Assembly (NCBI RefSeq): GCF_012295525.1
Contig: NZ_CP051167.1
Location: 1,054,001 to 1,118,000 of the forward strand
Source: Oxynema aestuarii AP17
GTDB lineage: Bacteria; Cyanobacteriota; Cyanobacteriia; Cyanobacteriales; Laspinemataceae
Reading direction: 5' to 3'
Length of the DNA stretch: 64,000 nucleotides
Shown here: in pieces, positions 9,301-17,538 of the stretch
Layout: each line of letters starts with the position of its first letter
Numbering within the stretch: the stretch's first letter is position 1
Position numbers and translations under genes: made by a program
The notes under the pieces: model-generated
What the model was told of the DNA's origin: nothing
The model's input: only the letters and a program-made list of their open reading frames with translations
The model's database searches: none

Positions 9301-11592
9301 ATGGTTATGAACCCCCCCGCATTGAGTTGTTCGTTTGAAGTCGAGATTCCCGACTGGTTGAATTCCTGTTTGATCGATCGCGAACAGGGTTCGGCGAACA
9401 GTTCGGCAGATTGGTCGTCCGAAGAAAATGCCTTAATTTGTGGGGCGTTTGAGTTTGCCTACCGCCTGCACGAATGCCAGAGAAGACGATCGGGCGAGCC
9501 TTACATCATACATCCGATCGCCGTTGCCGGATTGCTGCGCGATCTCGGAGGAAGTAGCGCCATGATTGCGGCAGGATTCCTGCACGACGTGGTGGAAGAT
9601 ACCGATGTCACCCCCGAACAAATCGAGGAAATGTTCGGGCCGGAAGTGCGACAATTGGTCGAAGGGGTGACGAAGTTATCTAAATTTAACTTTTCGAGTA
9701 AAACCGAACGACAGGCGGAAAATTTCCGGCGCATGTTTTTGGCGATGGCGAAAGACATTCGCGTGATCGTGGTCAAATTGGCCGATCGCCTGCACAACAT
9801 GCGAACCTTAGATTCGCTTCCCGATGCCAAACGACGGCGGATCGCCTTAGAAACCCGAGAAATTTTCGCGCCGTTGGCGAACCGACTGGGAATCGGTCGG
9901 TTTAAGTGGGAGTTAGAAGATCTCGCGTTTAAATATCTCGAACCGGAATCGTACCGGGAGATGCAAGAGTTAGTCGCGGAAAAACGAACCGATCGCGAAG
10001 CGCGACTCGCCAACGTGACCGAAGTGCTGCGCGATCGCCTCAAACAAGTCGGCATCGACTGCATCGACGTAAGCGGACGGCCCAAGCATTTGTATGGAAT
10101 TTACCAAAAAATGCAACGGCAAAATAAGAAATTCCAGGAAATTTACGACGTCGCTGCGGTACGGACGATCGTCAAAAATAACGAAGAATGCTATCGGGCT
10201 TTGGCGATCGTTCACGACGTGTTTCGTCCGATTCCCGGTCGGTTTAAAGATTACATCGGCTTGCCCAAACCGAACCGTTACCAGTCCTTACATACCGTCG
10301 TCATCGGTCAAACCGGACGCCCGATCGAGATCCAAATTCGTACCTTAGAAATGCACCAAGTTGCGGAGTACGGGATCGCGGCCCATTGGAAATATAAAGA
10401 AACCGGATCCAGCGTCGCCCAAATGTCCTCGGATGACGAGAAATTTACCTGGTTGCGACAACTACTCGAATGGCAAAGCGACCTCAAAGACGCTCAGGAA
10501 TATCTAGATAACGTCAAAGATAATTTATTTGACGAGGATGTTTACGTTTTTACCCCGCAAGGAGACGTGATTTCTCTCAAACGGGGGGCGACTCCCGTGG
10601 ATTTTGCCTATCGCATCCACACCGAAATCGGCAACCACTGCGCCGGGGCGAAGGTCAACGATCGCATGGTTCCCCTGGACACGCCGTTAAAAAATGGGGA
10701 TATCGTCGAAGTGATGACCCAGAAAAACTGTCATCCGAGTTTGGATTGGTTGAACTTTGTGGTCACGACTGGGGCGCGCAACCGAATTCGCCAGTGGTAC
10801 AAGCGATCGCACCGGGATGAGAACGTCGCGCGCGGGCGAGAAATGCTCGAAAAGGAAATGGGTAAAAATGGGTTTGAATCCTTGCTCAAGTCCGAATCGA
10901 TGCACCAAGTCGCCCAACGCTGCAACTATCAAGAGGTCGAGGATTTACTCGCCGCCTTGGGTTACGGCGAAGTCACGTTGAACTCGGTGGTCAACCGCCT
11001 GCGCGAGGCAGTCAAAACTCACCGCCCTACGGAAGACGATACGGATAGTTTAGATTACGAACAACTCGAACTGACCCCCTCGACCTCCTCGCGAGCCCTG
11101 CGCGAAGCGCCGCGTCCCTTACCGTCGGGCAAATCGCCGATTATTGGCGTTGAGGGATTGGTATACCATTTGGCGGGCTGTTGTAGTCCGGTTCCCGGGG
11201 AGGCGATCGTCGGGGCGGTTACTCGGCGCGATCGCGGCATTTCGATTCACCGTCAGGGTTGTCCCAACTTAGACCGCATTTCCGGCGATCGCCTGCTTCC
11301 GGTCAGTTGGAATCCCACCGACGAAGAAAGCGGTCGCGCCCAAACCTATCCGGTCGAGATTTCGATCGAAGTCCTCGACCGCGTCGGCGTGCTCAACGAT
11401 ATTCTGTCGCGATTGAAAGATAATAATGTCAACGTCCGCAGCGCCAATGTCAAGACTTACATGGGTAAACCTGCGGCGATCGAATTGGGGATCGATATCT
11501 GCGATCGCCACCAACTCGATCGCACCTTCGCCCAAATCCGACAAATGAGCGACGTTCTCAATTTGCGCCGCATGGGACAGATGGAGGATTGA
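9301..11592 (+). CDS. bifunctional (p)ppGpp synthetase/hydrolase (RelA/SpoT homologue)
   Basis: Makes and degrades the stringent-response alarmone (p)ppGpp. The 763 residues carry, in order: an HD hydrolase domain (HPIAVAGLL, AGFLHDVVEDTD with HD at 95-96, KLADRLHNMRTL); a synthetase domain with RFKDYIGLPKPNRYQSLHT at about 313; a TGS domain (DVYVFTPQGDVISLKRG); and a C-terminal ACT domain. Both catalytic halves keep their key motifs, so it should be a bifunctional Rel/SpoT-type enzyme. It stands as a single gene on the plus strand. ATG 9301 and an in-frame ATG two codons later are both possible starts. Confidence 0.96.
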   Translation: MVMNPPALSCSFEVEIPDWLNSCLIDREQGSANSSADWSSEENALICGAFEFAYRLHECQRRRSGEPYIIHPIAVAGLLRDLGGSSAMIAAGFLHDVVEDTDVTPEQIEEMFGPEVRQLVEGVTKLSKFNFSSKTERQAENFRRMFLAMAKDIRVIVVKLADRLHNMRTLDSLPDAKRRRIALETREIFAPLANRLGIGRFKWELEDLAFKYLEPESYREMQELVAEKRTDREARLANVTEVLRDRLKQVGIDCIDVSGRPKHLYGIYQKMQRQNKKFQEIYDVAAVRTIVKNNEECYRALAIVHDVFRPIPGRFKDYIGLPKPNRYQSLHTVVIGQTGRPIEIQIRTLEMHQVAEYGIAAHWKYKETGSSVAQMSSDDEKFTWLRQLLEWQSDLKDAQEYLDNVKDNLFDEDVYVFTPQGDVISLKRGATPVDFAYRIHTEIGNHCAGAKVNDRMVPLDTPLKNGDIVEVMTQKNCHPSLDWLNFVVTTGARNRIRQWYKRSHRDENVARGREMLEKEMGKNGFESLLKSESMHQVAQRCNYQEVEDLLAALGYGEVTLNSVVNRLREAVKTHRPTEDDTDSLDYEQLELTPSTSSRALREAPRPLPSGKSPIIGVEGLVYHLAGCCSPVPGEAIVGAVTRRDRGISIHRQGCPNLDRISGDRLLPVSWNPTDEESGRAQTYPVEISIEVLDRVGVLNDILSRLKDNNVNVRSANVKTYMGKPAAIELGIDICDRHQLDRTFAQIRQMSDVLNLRRMGQMED

Positions 11593-11681
11593 GGCGATCG
11601 GATGTTGGATTGTCGATTTTAGATTCTAGATTTCGATTGGCAGGGTAACGCTTTCGTTCGGTTCCCTTGAGGCTTACAGAC

Positions 11682-12077
11682 TCAACTCTGGCGCCCGGAA
11701 CCGTGGCAGGGGTGACAGTAAAATCCCGTGGATCCTTGCCGTCCCGTGCCGCCACACGCCTTACACGGCGACGATTCGGGCGATCGCCCCTGCACGCCTT
11801 TGCCCCCGCAAGCGAGACAGGGGTTGCGGGCGCCGATCGGCGAGGCGCCCGTGCCGCGACAGTAGGCACAGGTTATTACAGGTGAGGGGAGTTCGTGCGA
11901 TCGCCTGCCGTGACAGACCGGACAGGTCGATAACGGGGACATGATCTGATATCGGTCTTTTCCCGTTCCCCGACAGTAGGCGCAGGGGACGTGAGTGAGC
12001 GCCGTTTTGGGGGTGGCGCGTTCGCCCAGCGACGCCGTAGGCGTATCGCCGATCGTGGAAGGTTCTTGTTTTGTCAT
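11682..12077 (-). CDS. DnaJ-type zinc-finger repeat protein (no J domain)
   Basis: A 131-residue protein made almost entirely of CxxC(x)G(x)G motifs: CAYCRGTG twice, CPVCHGRR, CLACGGKG, CKACGGTG and CHPCHGSG. These resemble the zinc-binding cysteine-rich domain of DnaJ, suggesting a zinc-bound chaperone-like fold without a J domain. The N-terminus GDTPTASLGE is low-complexity and reads like a translated cyanobacterial intragenic repeat. It is 64 bases downstream of gvpN on the same strand, so it may be part of the gas-vesicle block. Confidence 0.75.
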   Translation of the reverse strand: MTKQEPSTIGDTPTASLGERATPKTALTHVPCAYCRGTGKDRYQIMSPLSTCPVCHGRRSHELPSPVITCAYCRGTGASPIGARNPCLACGGKGVQGRSPESSPCKACGGTGRQGSTGFYCHPCHGSGRQS

Positions 12078-12141
12078 CAGTTGGATCTCTATTGGATTTC
12101 AAATTTGAAGGATGGGAACCTTGACTCAAAGGCGATCGCCC

Positions 12142-13299
12142 CTAATCGAGTCCAGAACTAGAGACGTACAAACGGGCGTCTTTGTGAACGACTAACCCTT
12201 TTTGAATCAGCGATCGCAACCCTCGAACCGCTTCGACGCGATCGATCCCTAACGCCGATTCGATCGCCGAAACTCTCACCCCATGATTGTGCTGCAAATA
12301 ATCGTAAATTTCGAGTTCGTAAGCGACCGTCGGCGCGATCGCTTCCTCGGGACTCTTCCTCGGTGATTCCGGCTGATTTTTAACGGGAATATCCGCAGCT
12401 CGATCGGCATTTTCTCCCGTCATTTCGGGGGTCAAACGGTCTAAAAGTGCATCGAGGTACCCTTGAGCTTTCGACAAAGAAATTGCAGCCCGCGAGAGTA
12501 AAACATCCCCACATAAATCGCGAAACGCTTCGCAATCTGACCGAATCGGGATATCGTGAACTTGGCAAATTTTGGCGATCGCCAATGCCGATCGCAATCC
12601 CGATGTTTTGTCGCTTTCTGTTTCTTGATGAAACCTTTTGACCAGTCGCACGATCGTTTCCGCATCGCGGCGATCGAAGGAATATTTACACACTAACATC
12701 TCGATCTCGCTCAGTTCGTCCGGTTCTTCTAACTCGATCGTTACTAAGCGATCCACGAGGGCATCTTGGGTGTCGTGAATGCCGCAATATTCCGCCGGGT
12801 TGGAGGTAAAAATAACCCGAAATTCTGGATGGACGCGAACGTATTCCGATCGCTGGATATTCGGAGGTAAAACTAGTAATTTTTCTTCTAATGCGGATAG
12901 TAAAACATTATTGACTTCCGGGCGCGATCGGTTAAATTCATCGTAAACGAGGGTAAATCCTTCCCGACAAGCTAAGGTCAGACGAGAATCGAGCCAGTTT
13001 TCTCCAAATTCATCTTCAATTTTAACGACGCTGTGAATGAAACGATCGACCACTTGTTTGCGGTGGTACCCGGATTGCGTCCCGATTAAATCGGAACTTT
13101 TCAGTTGTTCGTCGCCGAAAATTAAGACCGTGGGACGATTGAGAAGATCGGCTAAATGTAAAGCTAGGGTCGTTTTTCCCGTTCCCGCCGGACCGCGCAA
13201 GTGGATCGAAAAACCCGATCGCAAATAACGCAGCGATCGCGTGACCAGGCGATCGATGAAAGGCGTGTTAACAAATCCTTTGGGACGAGTTTGTAGCAC
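12142..13299 (-). CDS. gvpN: gas vesicle protein GvpN with C-terminal winged-helix-like extension
   Basis: GvpN is a MoxR/AAA-type ATPase needed for gas-vesicle growth. Seen: [19 protein letters not shown], Walker [15 protein letters not shown], the GvpN segment [20 protein letters not shown], Walker [15 protein letters not shown], sensor [18 protein letters not shown], and the arginine-rich DRLVTIEL. The core ends near residue 290. About 95 residues follow: a linker, then a winged-helix-like domain ([20 protein letters not shown] ... [11 protein letters not shown]). The same tail ends the upstream GvpC-like gene. Start is GTG 13299, without a clear ribosome site. gvpA is not in this window. 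Confidence 0.93.
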   Translation of the reverse strand: MLQTRPKGFVNTPFIDRLVTRSLRYLRSGFSIHLRGPAGTGKTTLALHLADLLNRPTVLIFGDEQLKSSDLIGTQSGYHRKQVVDRFIHSVVKIEDEFGENWLDSRLTLACREGFTLVYDEFNRSRPEVNNVLLSALEEKLLVLPPNIQRSEYVRVHPEFRVIFTSNPAEYCGIHDTQDALVDRLVTIELEEPDELSEIEMLVCKYSFDRRDAETIVRLVKRFHQETESDKTSGLRSALAIAKICQVHDIPIRSDCEAFRDLCGDVLLSRAAISLSKAQGYLDALLDRLTPEMTGENADRAADIPVKNQPESPRKSPEEAIAPTVAYELEIYDYLQHNHGVRVSAIESALGIDRVEAVRGLRSLIQKGLVVHKDARLYVSSSGLD

Positions 13300-13358
13300 G
13301 ATAGTTAGGAGGAAAAAGGCAAAACAAACAAGGTAACCAAGAAAAATTCTAAAGTAAA

Positions 13359-14303
13359 TTACTGACTCATTTCTTCTTGAGTGTAATAGACGCGATCTCG
13401 TTGAATAATAATGCCTTGGACGAGGAGCGATCGCAGAACTTGTACAGTTTGGATGCGTTCCATCCCTAAAGCGGACTCGATATCAGCCAGACGGGCGCCT
13501 TTTTGTTGGTGAATGTAGCCATAAACATCGCTTTCTAAACTGGCGGGAATTTTCCGATTGGTGGGACGAATCGAGACCGATGGCGGACTCCCGACGGAGG
13601 AATAGACTTGTCCGGGATAGCTGAGTAATTCCCGGGCAAATTCGAGCAGGCGATCGCGCAATTTATAGAAAGCTTTGCGACGATTGTACTCCATTTTGTT
13701 GAGAACTTCTTCGATTCCGCGTAGCCGTTCTGCTTGCAATTGTTCTAATTGTTGCAGGCGATTTTCGATATCCGATCGCAGGATTTCGACGAATTCGTTT
13801 AAGTCTTCTTCGAGGCGATCGCGCGTCTGCTGTTTCACGTCGCTATCCTCATCGAAGGATCGACCATTTGCAGAAGGGCGATCGCACTCGAATTGAGTTC
13901 TAAAATATTGTAACTCTTGGGATAACTTCAGCCATTGCAGTTGTCGTTTGCGACCCATTTCGCCCACTGAAAAACGGGTATTTTCTGCGAGCGATCGCGA
14001 GAACAAGGCGAGTTCTTTGGCCAATTTCTCGGCTTCTTTCTGTCGAGAATTGCGGCGATCGTCGATAAATTGGCTAACTTTACGATCTAACTCGTCACAA
14101 AATTGTTGTAATTCTTCCTGTTGGCGCGTTTCTTCCTCGGCGAGTTCGCCGAATAACTCGCTGAGGTGATGCTGTAGTTGAGTGCTGTTGGCTTCTCGTT
14201 CGCTTTCGAGGACATCTAACATCGCCTGGACTTCTCGCTGGCGATGTTGAATTTGTTGTTCTCGATCCCATTTTAGGGTATTCCATCGATCGACTAACGC
14301 CAT
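13359..14303 (-). CDS. GvpC-like coiled-coil protein with winged-helix-like tail
   Basis: A 314-residue, strongly helical protein. Segments such as [20 protein letters not shown] resemble the 33-residue repeats of cyanobacterial GvpC, which binds and stiffens the gas-vesicle shell, though the repeats are irregular. After a proline/serine linker (about residue 240) comes a winged-helix-like domain ([20 protein letters not shown] ... [11 protein letters not shown]) homologous to the tail of GvpN downstream. ATG 14303 has AAGGAGG upstream, which falls inside the longer frame and so decides the start. The stop is 59 bases from gvpN, same strand. GvpC assignment is likely but not certain. Confidence 0.65.
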   Translation of the reverse strand: MALVDRWNTLKWDREQQIQHRQREVQAMLDVLESEREANSTQLQHHLSELFGELAEEETRQQEELQQFCDELDRKVSQFIDDRRNSRQKEAEKLAKELALFSRSLAENTRFSVGEMGRKRQLQWLKLSQELQYFRTQFECDRPSANGRSFDEDSDVKQQTRDRLEEDLNEFVEILRSDIENRLQQLEQLQAERLRGIEEVLNKMEYNRRKAFYKLRDRLLEFARELLSYPGQVYSSVGSPPSVSIRPTNRKIPASLESDVYGYIHQQKGARLADIESALGMERIQTVQVLRSLLVQGIIIQRDRVYYTQEEMSQ

Positions 14304-14823
14304 TGTTCCCGTTTCCTCCTTGACCGATCTCCCTAGCACTCCTGGCGATCGCTTGGGCGGCGTTCCACAGATCCGCGCGCCTGGAAGAATTTTACTAGAT
14401 TTCGGCGATCGAAGTTAAGAAATACTCATAAATCTTATTATTTTAAATCGGCATTGCTATGTCTCTTGTCCCTATAGGAATTTGGCGACTTGACAAGGTC
14501 GATCTTAGATGCAACGGATTGAAAACCGCTATAGCAGATCGATCGCGATCGATCGACTGGACGACGGCGATCGCAGGGTTATATTCGCGAGGTTTTGAAT
14601 TTATTCAATTGTAGTTATTGTTAACCGGAAGTTAAGCAGGGCAAAATCTACCACGATCGCCCATCTTTCGAGGGTGTTTTAGAGTTTAGATAAACAGGGG
14701 GTAACTACTGGGGTAACTATAGCATTCCTAAATCAGTCGAGTCAGGGCGATCCACCTGAAACCCCTGGGAGTGGGAGCATCTTGCTCCCTACATAGGTTA
14801 CAAATCATTTAGGATTGCTATAC
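14304..14823. other. intergenic region upstream of the gvp-like block
   Basis: About 520 bases without a supported gene. It contains HIP1-rich segments (for example around 14530-14570), AT-rich DNA near 14410-14460 and 14590-14630 that could hold the promoter of the GvpC-like gene, and a MITE-like element at its right end, immediately after the CDC48-type gene. Confidence 0.45.
14718..14822. mobile_element. MITE-like element with 16-bp terminal inverted repeats
   Basis: TATAGCATTCCTAAAT (14718-14733) and ATTTAGGATTGCTATA (14807-14822) are inverted repeats with one mismatch, enclosing about 73 bases. Inside is a perfect hairpin (GGGAGCA TCT TGCTCCC, 14773-14789). It contains no ORF and abuts the stop of the CDC48-type gene, where the hairpin may act in termination. 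Confidence 0.65.
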
Positions 14824-16638
14824 TTAGGGTTCCAAATGCCGATCGCCCACCTCTGCACGGGCGTTCTCGAAATCTTCAGGGGCGATCGTAATTTGCGCCG
14901 GATCCGTAATTCCCCGGCGGCGATAGCGGCGGATGGCGGAGAGGGCTGCCCGATCGCTCAACAAGGCTAAATCGGCTCCATTCCAACCTTCCGTGCGATC
15001 GCTCCACGCGCCGAGATCGACGCGATCGAGGGGACGGTTTTTATTGTGAACTTGCAAGATAGCGAGCCGGGTGGCGCGATCGGGTACATCCACGGTTAAC
15101 TGCAAATCCAAGCGTCCGGAACGCCGCAGGGCCGGATCGATCGCCTCCGGTCGATTGGTCGCCGCGATTAAAATCACGTTCGGGGTGGAGTGCAACCCGT
15201 CGAGTTCGGCGAGGAACTGACCGACGACGCGATCGCCGACGCCGGAATCGCCGACATTCGACCCCCGAGACGGGGCGATCGTATCCAATTCGTCGATAAA
15301 AATGACGCAAGGGGCCGCCTGTCGCGCTTTGGCAAATAATTCGGCGATCGCCTGTTCCGACGCCCCCACCCAGCGACTGAGCAATTCGGCCCCGGTGACG
15401 CTGATAAAATTGGCGTTGGCTTGCGCCGCCACCGCTTTCGCTAACAAAGTTTTCCCGGTTCCCGGCGGTCCGGCGAGCAAAATGCCGCGCGGTGCTTTGG
15501 CTCCGGTTTTTTGATAGAGTTCGGGGTAAAGTAACGCACCTTCGACGGATTCTTGTAAAATTTGCTTGATTTCGTCCAATCCGCCGATCTCGTCCCAGGC
15601 AATTTGCGGCACTTCCAGGGCCAGCGATCGCAACACCGACGGTTCGATCGCCCTTAACGCCTGCCTAAAATCCTCTTCGGTAACGGTCATCTGTTCGGGA
15701 ATCGGCGCGTCTAATTCGGGAACTAAACGACGTAAGGCGAAATAAGCGGCCTTTTGAGAGAGTGCTTTGAGATCTGCACCCACAAAACCGACACATTTAG
15801 CGGCGATCGCCTCTAAATCGACAGATTCGGCTAAGGGCATCGATCGCGTCAAAATCTGCAAGATCTCCAAGCGGGCGCGATCGTCGGGAACCCCAAAACT
15901 CACCTCGCGATCGAAGCGTCCCGGACGCCGCAGGGCCGGATCGAGATGGTTGGGACGGTTGGTCGCCGCCAGGACGATGACCCCCTCCGTCGGCGCGAAA
16001 CCGTCCATCAAGCCTAATAATTGTCCGACGATCCGTTTTTCGACTTCTCCTTCGACTTTGGCGCGATCGGGGGCGAGGGAGTCGATTTCATCGATGAAAA
16101 TCAGACAGGGCGCCGATCGCGCCGCTTTCTCAAACAGTTGGCGCAAGCGGGCTTCGGCTTCTCCGTAATACTTCCCGACGATTTCCGGGCCGTTGATGGC
16201 GATGTAGTTGACCCCGAGTTCTCCGGCGAGCGATCGCGCTGTTAGAGTTTTCCCGGTTCCCGGCGGTCCGACGAGTAAGACCCCGCGCGGCGGTTCTAAA
16301 CCCAATTTTTCTAATAATTCCGGACGTTTGAGCGGAATTTCTACCAATTCTCTCAATTCTCGGATAACTTCACTCAAGCCGCCGATCTGGGATAAATTCG
16401 GCGATCCATGGGACGGGCGATCGTGGGTCGCGGTCTGTCCCGTCTCTCCCGGCGGCGGTGGAGTGACGATGACTTCCGGTTCTGGTGTCGGCGGGCGCCG
16501 GGGAATGCTGCCTTGACGGGGAATGGTGCTACTCGATCGCACCCGAACGTCGGTGCGAATTTCCCCTTGTTCGATTTTTTCTTCCAGGGTTTTAGCGAGT
16601 TCTAAAAGTTGCTCGAAACCTTTAAATAAATCGTTCAT
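14824..16638 (-). CDS. CDC48/p97-type double AAA ATPase
   Basis: A 604-residue protein with two AAA+ modules. Seen: a helical N-terminus (LFKGFEQLLELAKTLEEKIE), a proline-rich linker, then D1 with Walker A GPPGTGKTLTARSL, Walker B LIFIDEIDSLAPDR and sensor ATNRPNHLDPALRRPGRFDR; and D2 with GPPGTGKTLLAKAV, IFIDELDTIAPSR and ATNRPEAIDPALRRSGRLD. Both modules keep the glutamate and arginine-finger motifs. It lacks the double-psi-barrel N-domain of true Cdc48. CDC48-like ATPases are often found near gas-vesicle genes, and this one lies directly upstream of the gvp block on the same strand. An unfolding or remodelling role is inferred. Confidence 0.92.
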   Translation of the reverse strand: MNDLFKGFEQLLELAKTLEEKIEQGEIRTDVRVRSSSTIPRQGSIPRRPPTPEPEVIVTPPPPGETGQTATHDRPSHGSPNLSQIGGLSEVIRELRELVEIPLKRPELLEKLGLEPPRGVLLVGPPGTGKTLTARSLAGELGVNYIAINGPEIVGKYYGEAEARLRQLFEKAARSAPCLIFIDEIDSLAPDRAKVEGEVEKRIVGQLLGLMDGFAPTEGVIVLAATNRPNHLDPALRRPGRFDREVSFGVPDDRARLEILQILTRSMPLAESVDLEAIAAKCVGFVGADLKALSQKAAYFALRRLVPELDAPIPEQMTVTEEDFRQALRAIEPSVLRSLALEVPQIAWDEIGGLDEIKQILQESVEGALLYPELYQKTGAKAPRGILLAGPPGTGKTLLAKAVAAQANANFISVTGAELLSRWVGASEQAIAELFAKARQAAPCVIFIDELDTIAPSRGSNVGDSGVGDRVVGQFLAELDGLHSTPNVILIAATNRPEAIDPALRRSGRLDLQLTVDVPDRATRLAILQVHNKNRPLDRVDLGAWSDRTEGWNGADLALLSDRAALSAIRRYRRRGITDPAQITIAPEDFENARAEVGDRHLEP

Positions 16639-16805
16639 TTGATAACCTCACTTGAGCTGCTTGTTGAAGTTATAGCGATTGTGTTAAGAACGCGATAACC
16701 CTGAAAAGGTGTGCGATTGTTTAACTTCTACCCTTGAATATATTTCTCATTTGTTTACCTCACTCATCTGAGAAATCCTTGATAGCGTTTCGCGATTAGA
16801 TCCAC

Positions 16806-16889
16806 AATCCCCCCCAACCCCCCTTAAAAAGGGGGGAGTCGAGTAAAGTCCCCCTTGTTAAGGGGGATTTAGGGGGATTTAGGGGGATC
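16806..16889. repeat. G/C-run palindromic repeat cluster
   Basis: CCCCCCTTAAAAAGGGGGG and a second CCCCCTT/AAGGGGG hairpin are followed by ATTTAGGGGG units in tandem. The same CCCCCCTT...AAGGGGGG core recurs near 29250, 42800 and 53950. It lies between the ABHD14-like and CDC48-type genes and could terminate transcription. Confidence 0.75.
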
Positions 16890-16927
16890 GGATTTGTACC
16901 TCATTGATTTTAAAAGTTCTCGATCGC

Positions 16928-17521
16928 TTAAGTGCAACGTTCCAAAAATGCCAAGAGTTCCTCGTGAAATGGGTCAGTTGCCCTCATGTAACAGGCATGT
17001 CCGGCTTCTTTAAAAATGACTTTTCGCGCATTCGACATTACCTTGACCAGTAAATCCGCTTGTTCGGGACTGACAATGCGATCGTTGCTGCCCCAAACTG
17101 CTAACGTCGGCACGGAATTACCTTGCAGCTTTTCTATAAAATTAGGAATGCCAACCGGGGCGATCGCCACAAACCCAAACAGGCGATCGCCATGACCAAC
17201 GAGGAAGGGCAAACTAAACCGACCGCTCGTCGAAGGCGAAACAACTGCGGTTTTCTCGACTTTTAGCAAGTCGAGGCAGTCCAGCAGAAACGTTTGGGGA
17301 TTGGCGTTGACGGTTTCCGATTGGCCGTAGCCGGGTAAGTCTAACGCGATGGCTCGATAACCGCGATCGCTCAATAATTGCAAGGTTCCCAATTCTTGCC
17401 ACGTTTGAGCTTTAAAACTTGCTCCATGTAAAAACAGTACGGTTTTGGCCGCGATCGCCCCAACTTCGAGATAGTGCAAACGGGTATTTTTAAACGTTAG
17501 AAATTGCGATCGCACGGACAT
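16928..17521 (-). CDS. ABHD14-like alpha/beta hydrolase
   Basis: A 197-residue compact alpha/beta hydrolase. Seen: VLFLHGASFKAQTW (oxyanion region), AIALDLPGYGQSE, nucleophile segment VVSPSTSGRFSLPF in place of the usual GxSxG, the acid in VWGSNDRIV, and histidine in EAGHACYMRATDPFHEELLAFL. The SPSxSGxxSLPF motif and the GHxCY histidine loop are characteristic of the ABHD14A/B family, whose human member ABHD14B has been reported to remove acetyl groups from lysines. Substrate here is unknown. It lies 17 bases downstream of the MuiA-like gene on the same strand and is probably co-transcribed. Confidence 0.85.
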   Translation of the reverse strand: MSVRSQFLTFKNTRLHYLEVGAIAAKTVLFLHGASFKAQTWQELGTLQLLSDRGYRAIALDLPGYGQSETVNANPQTFLLDCLDLLKVEKTAVVSPSTSGRFSLPFLVGHGDRLFGFVAIAPVGIPNFIEKLQGNSVPTLAVWGSNDRIVSPEQADLLVKVMSNARKVIFKEAGHACYMRATDPFHEELLAFLERCT

Positions 17522-17538
17522 CTCCCTGTCCTCCTTTC

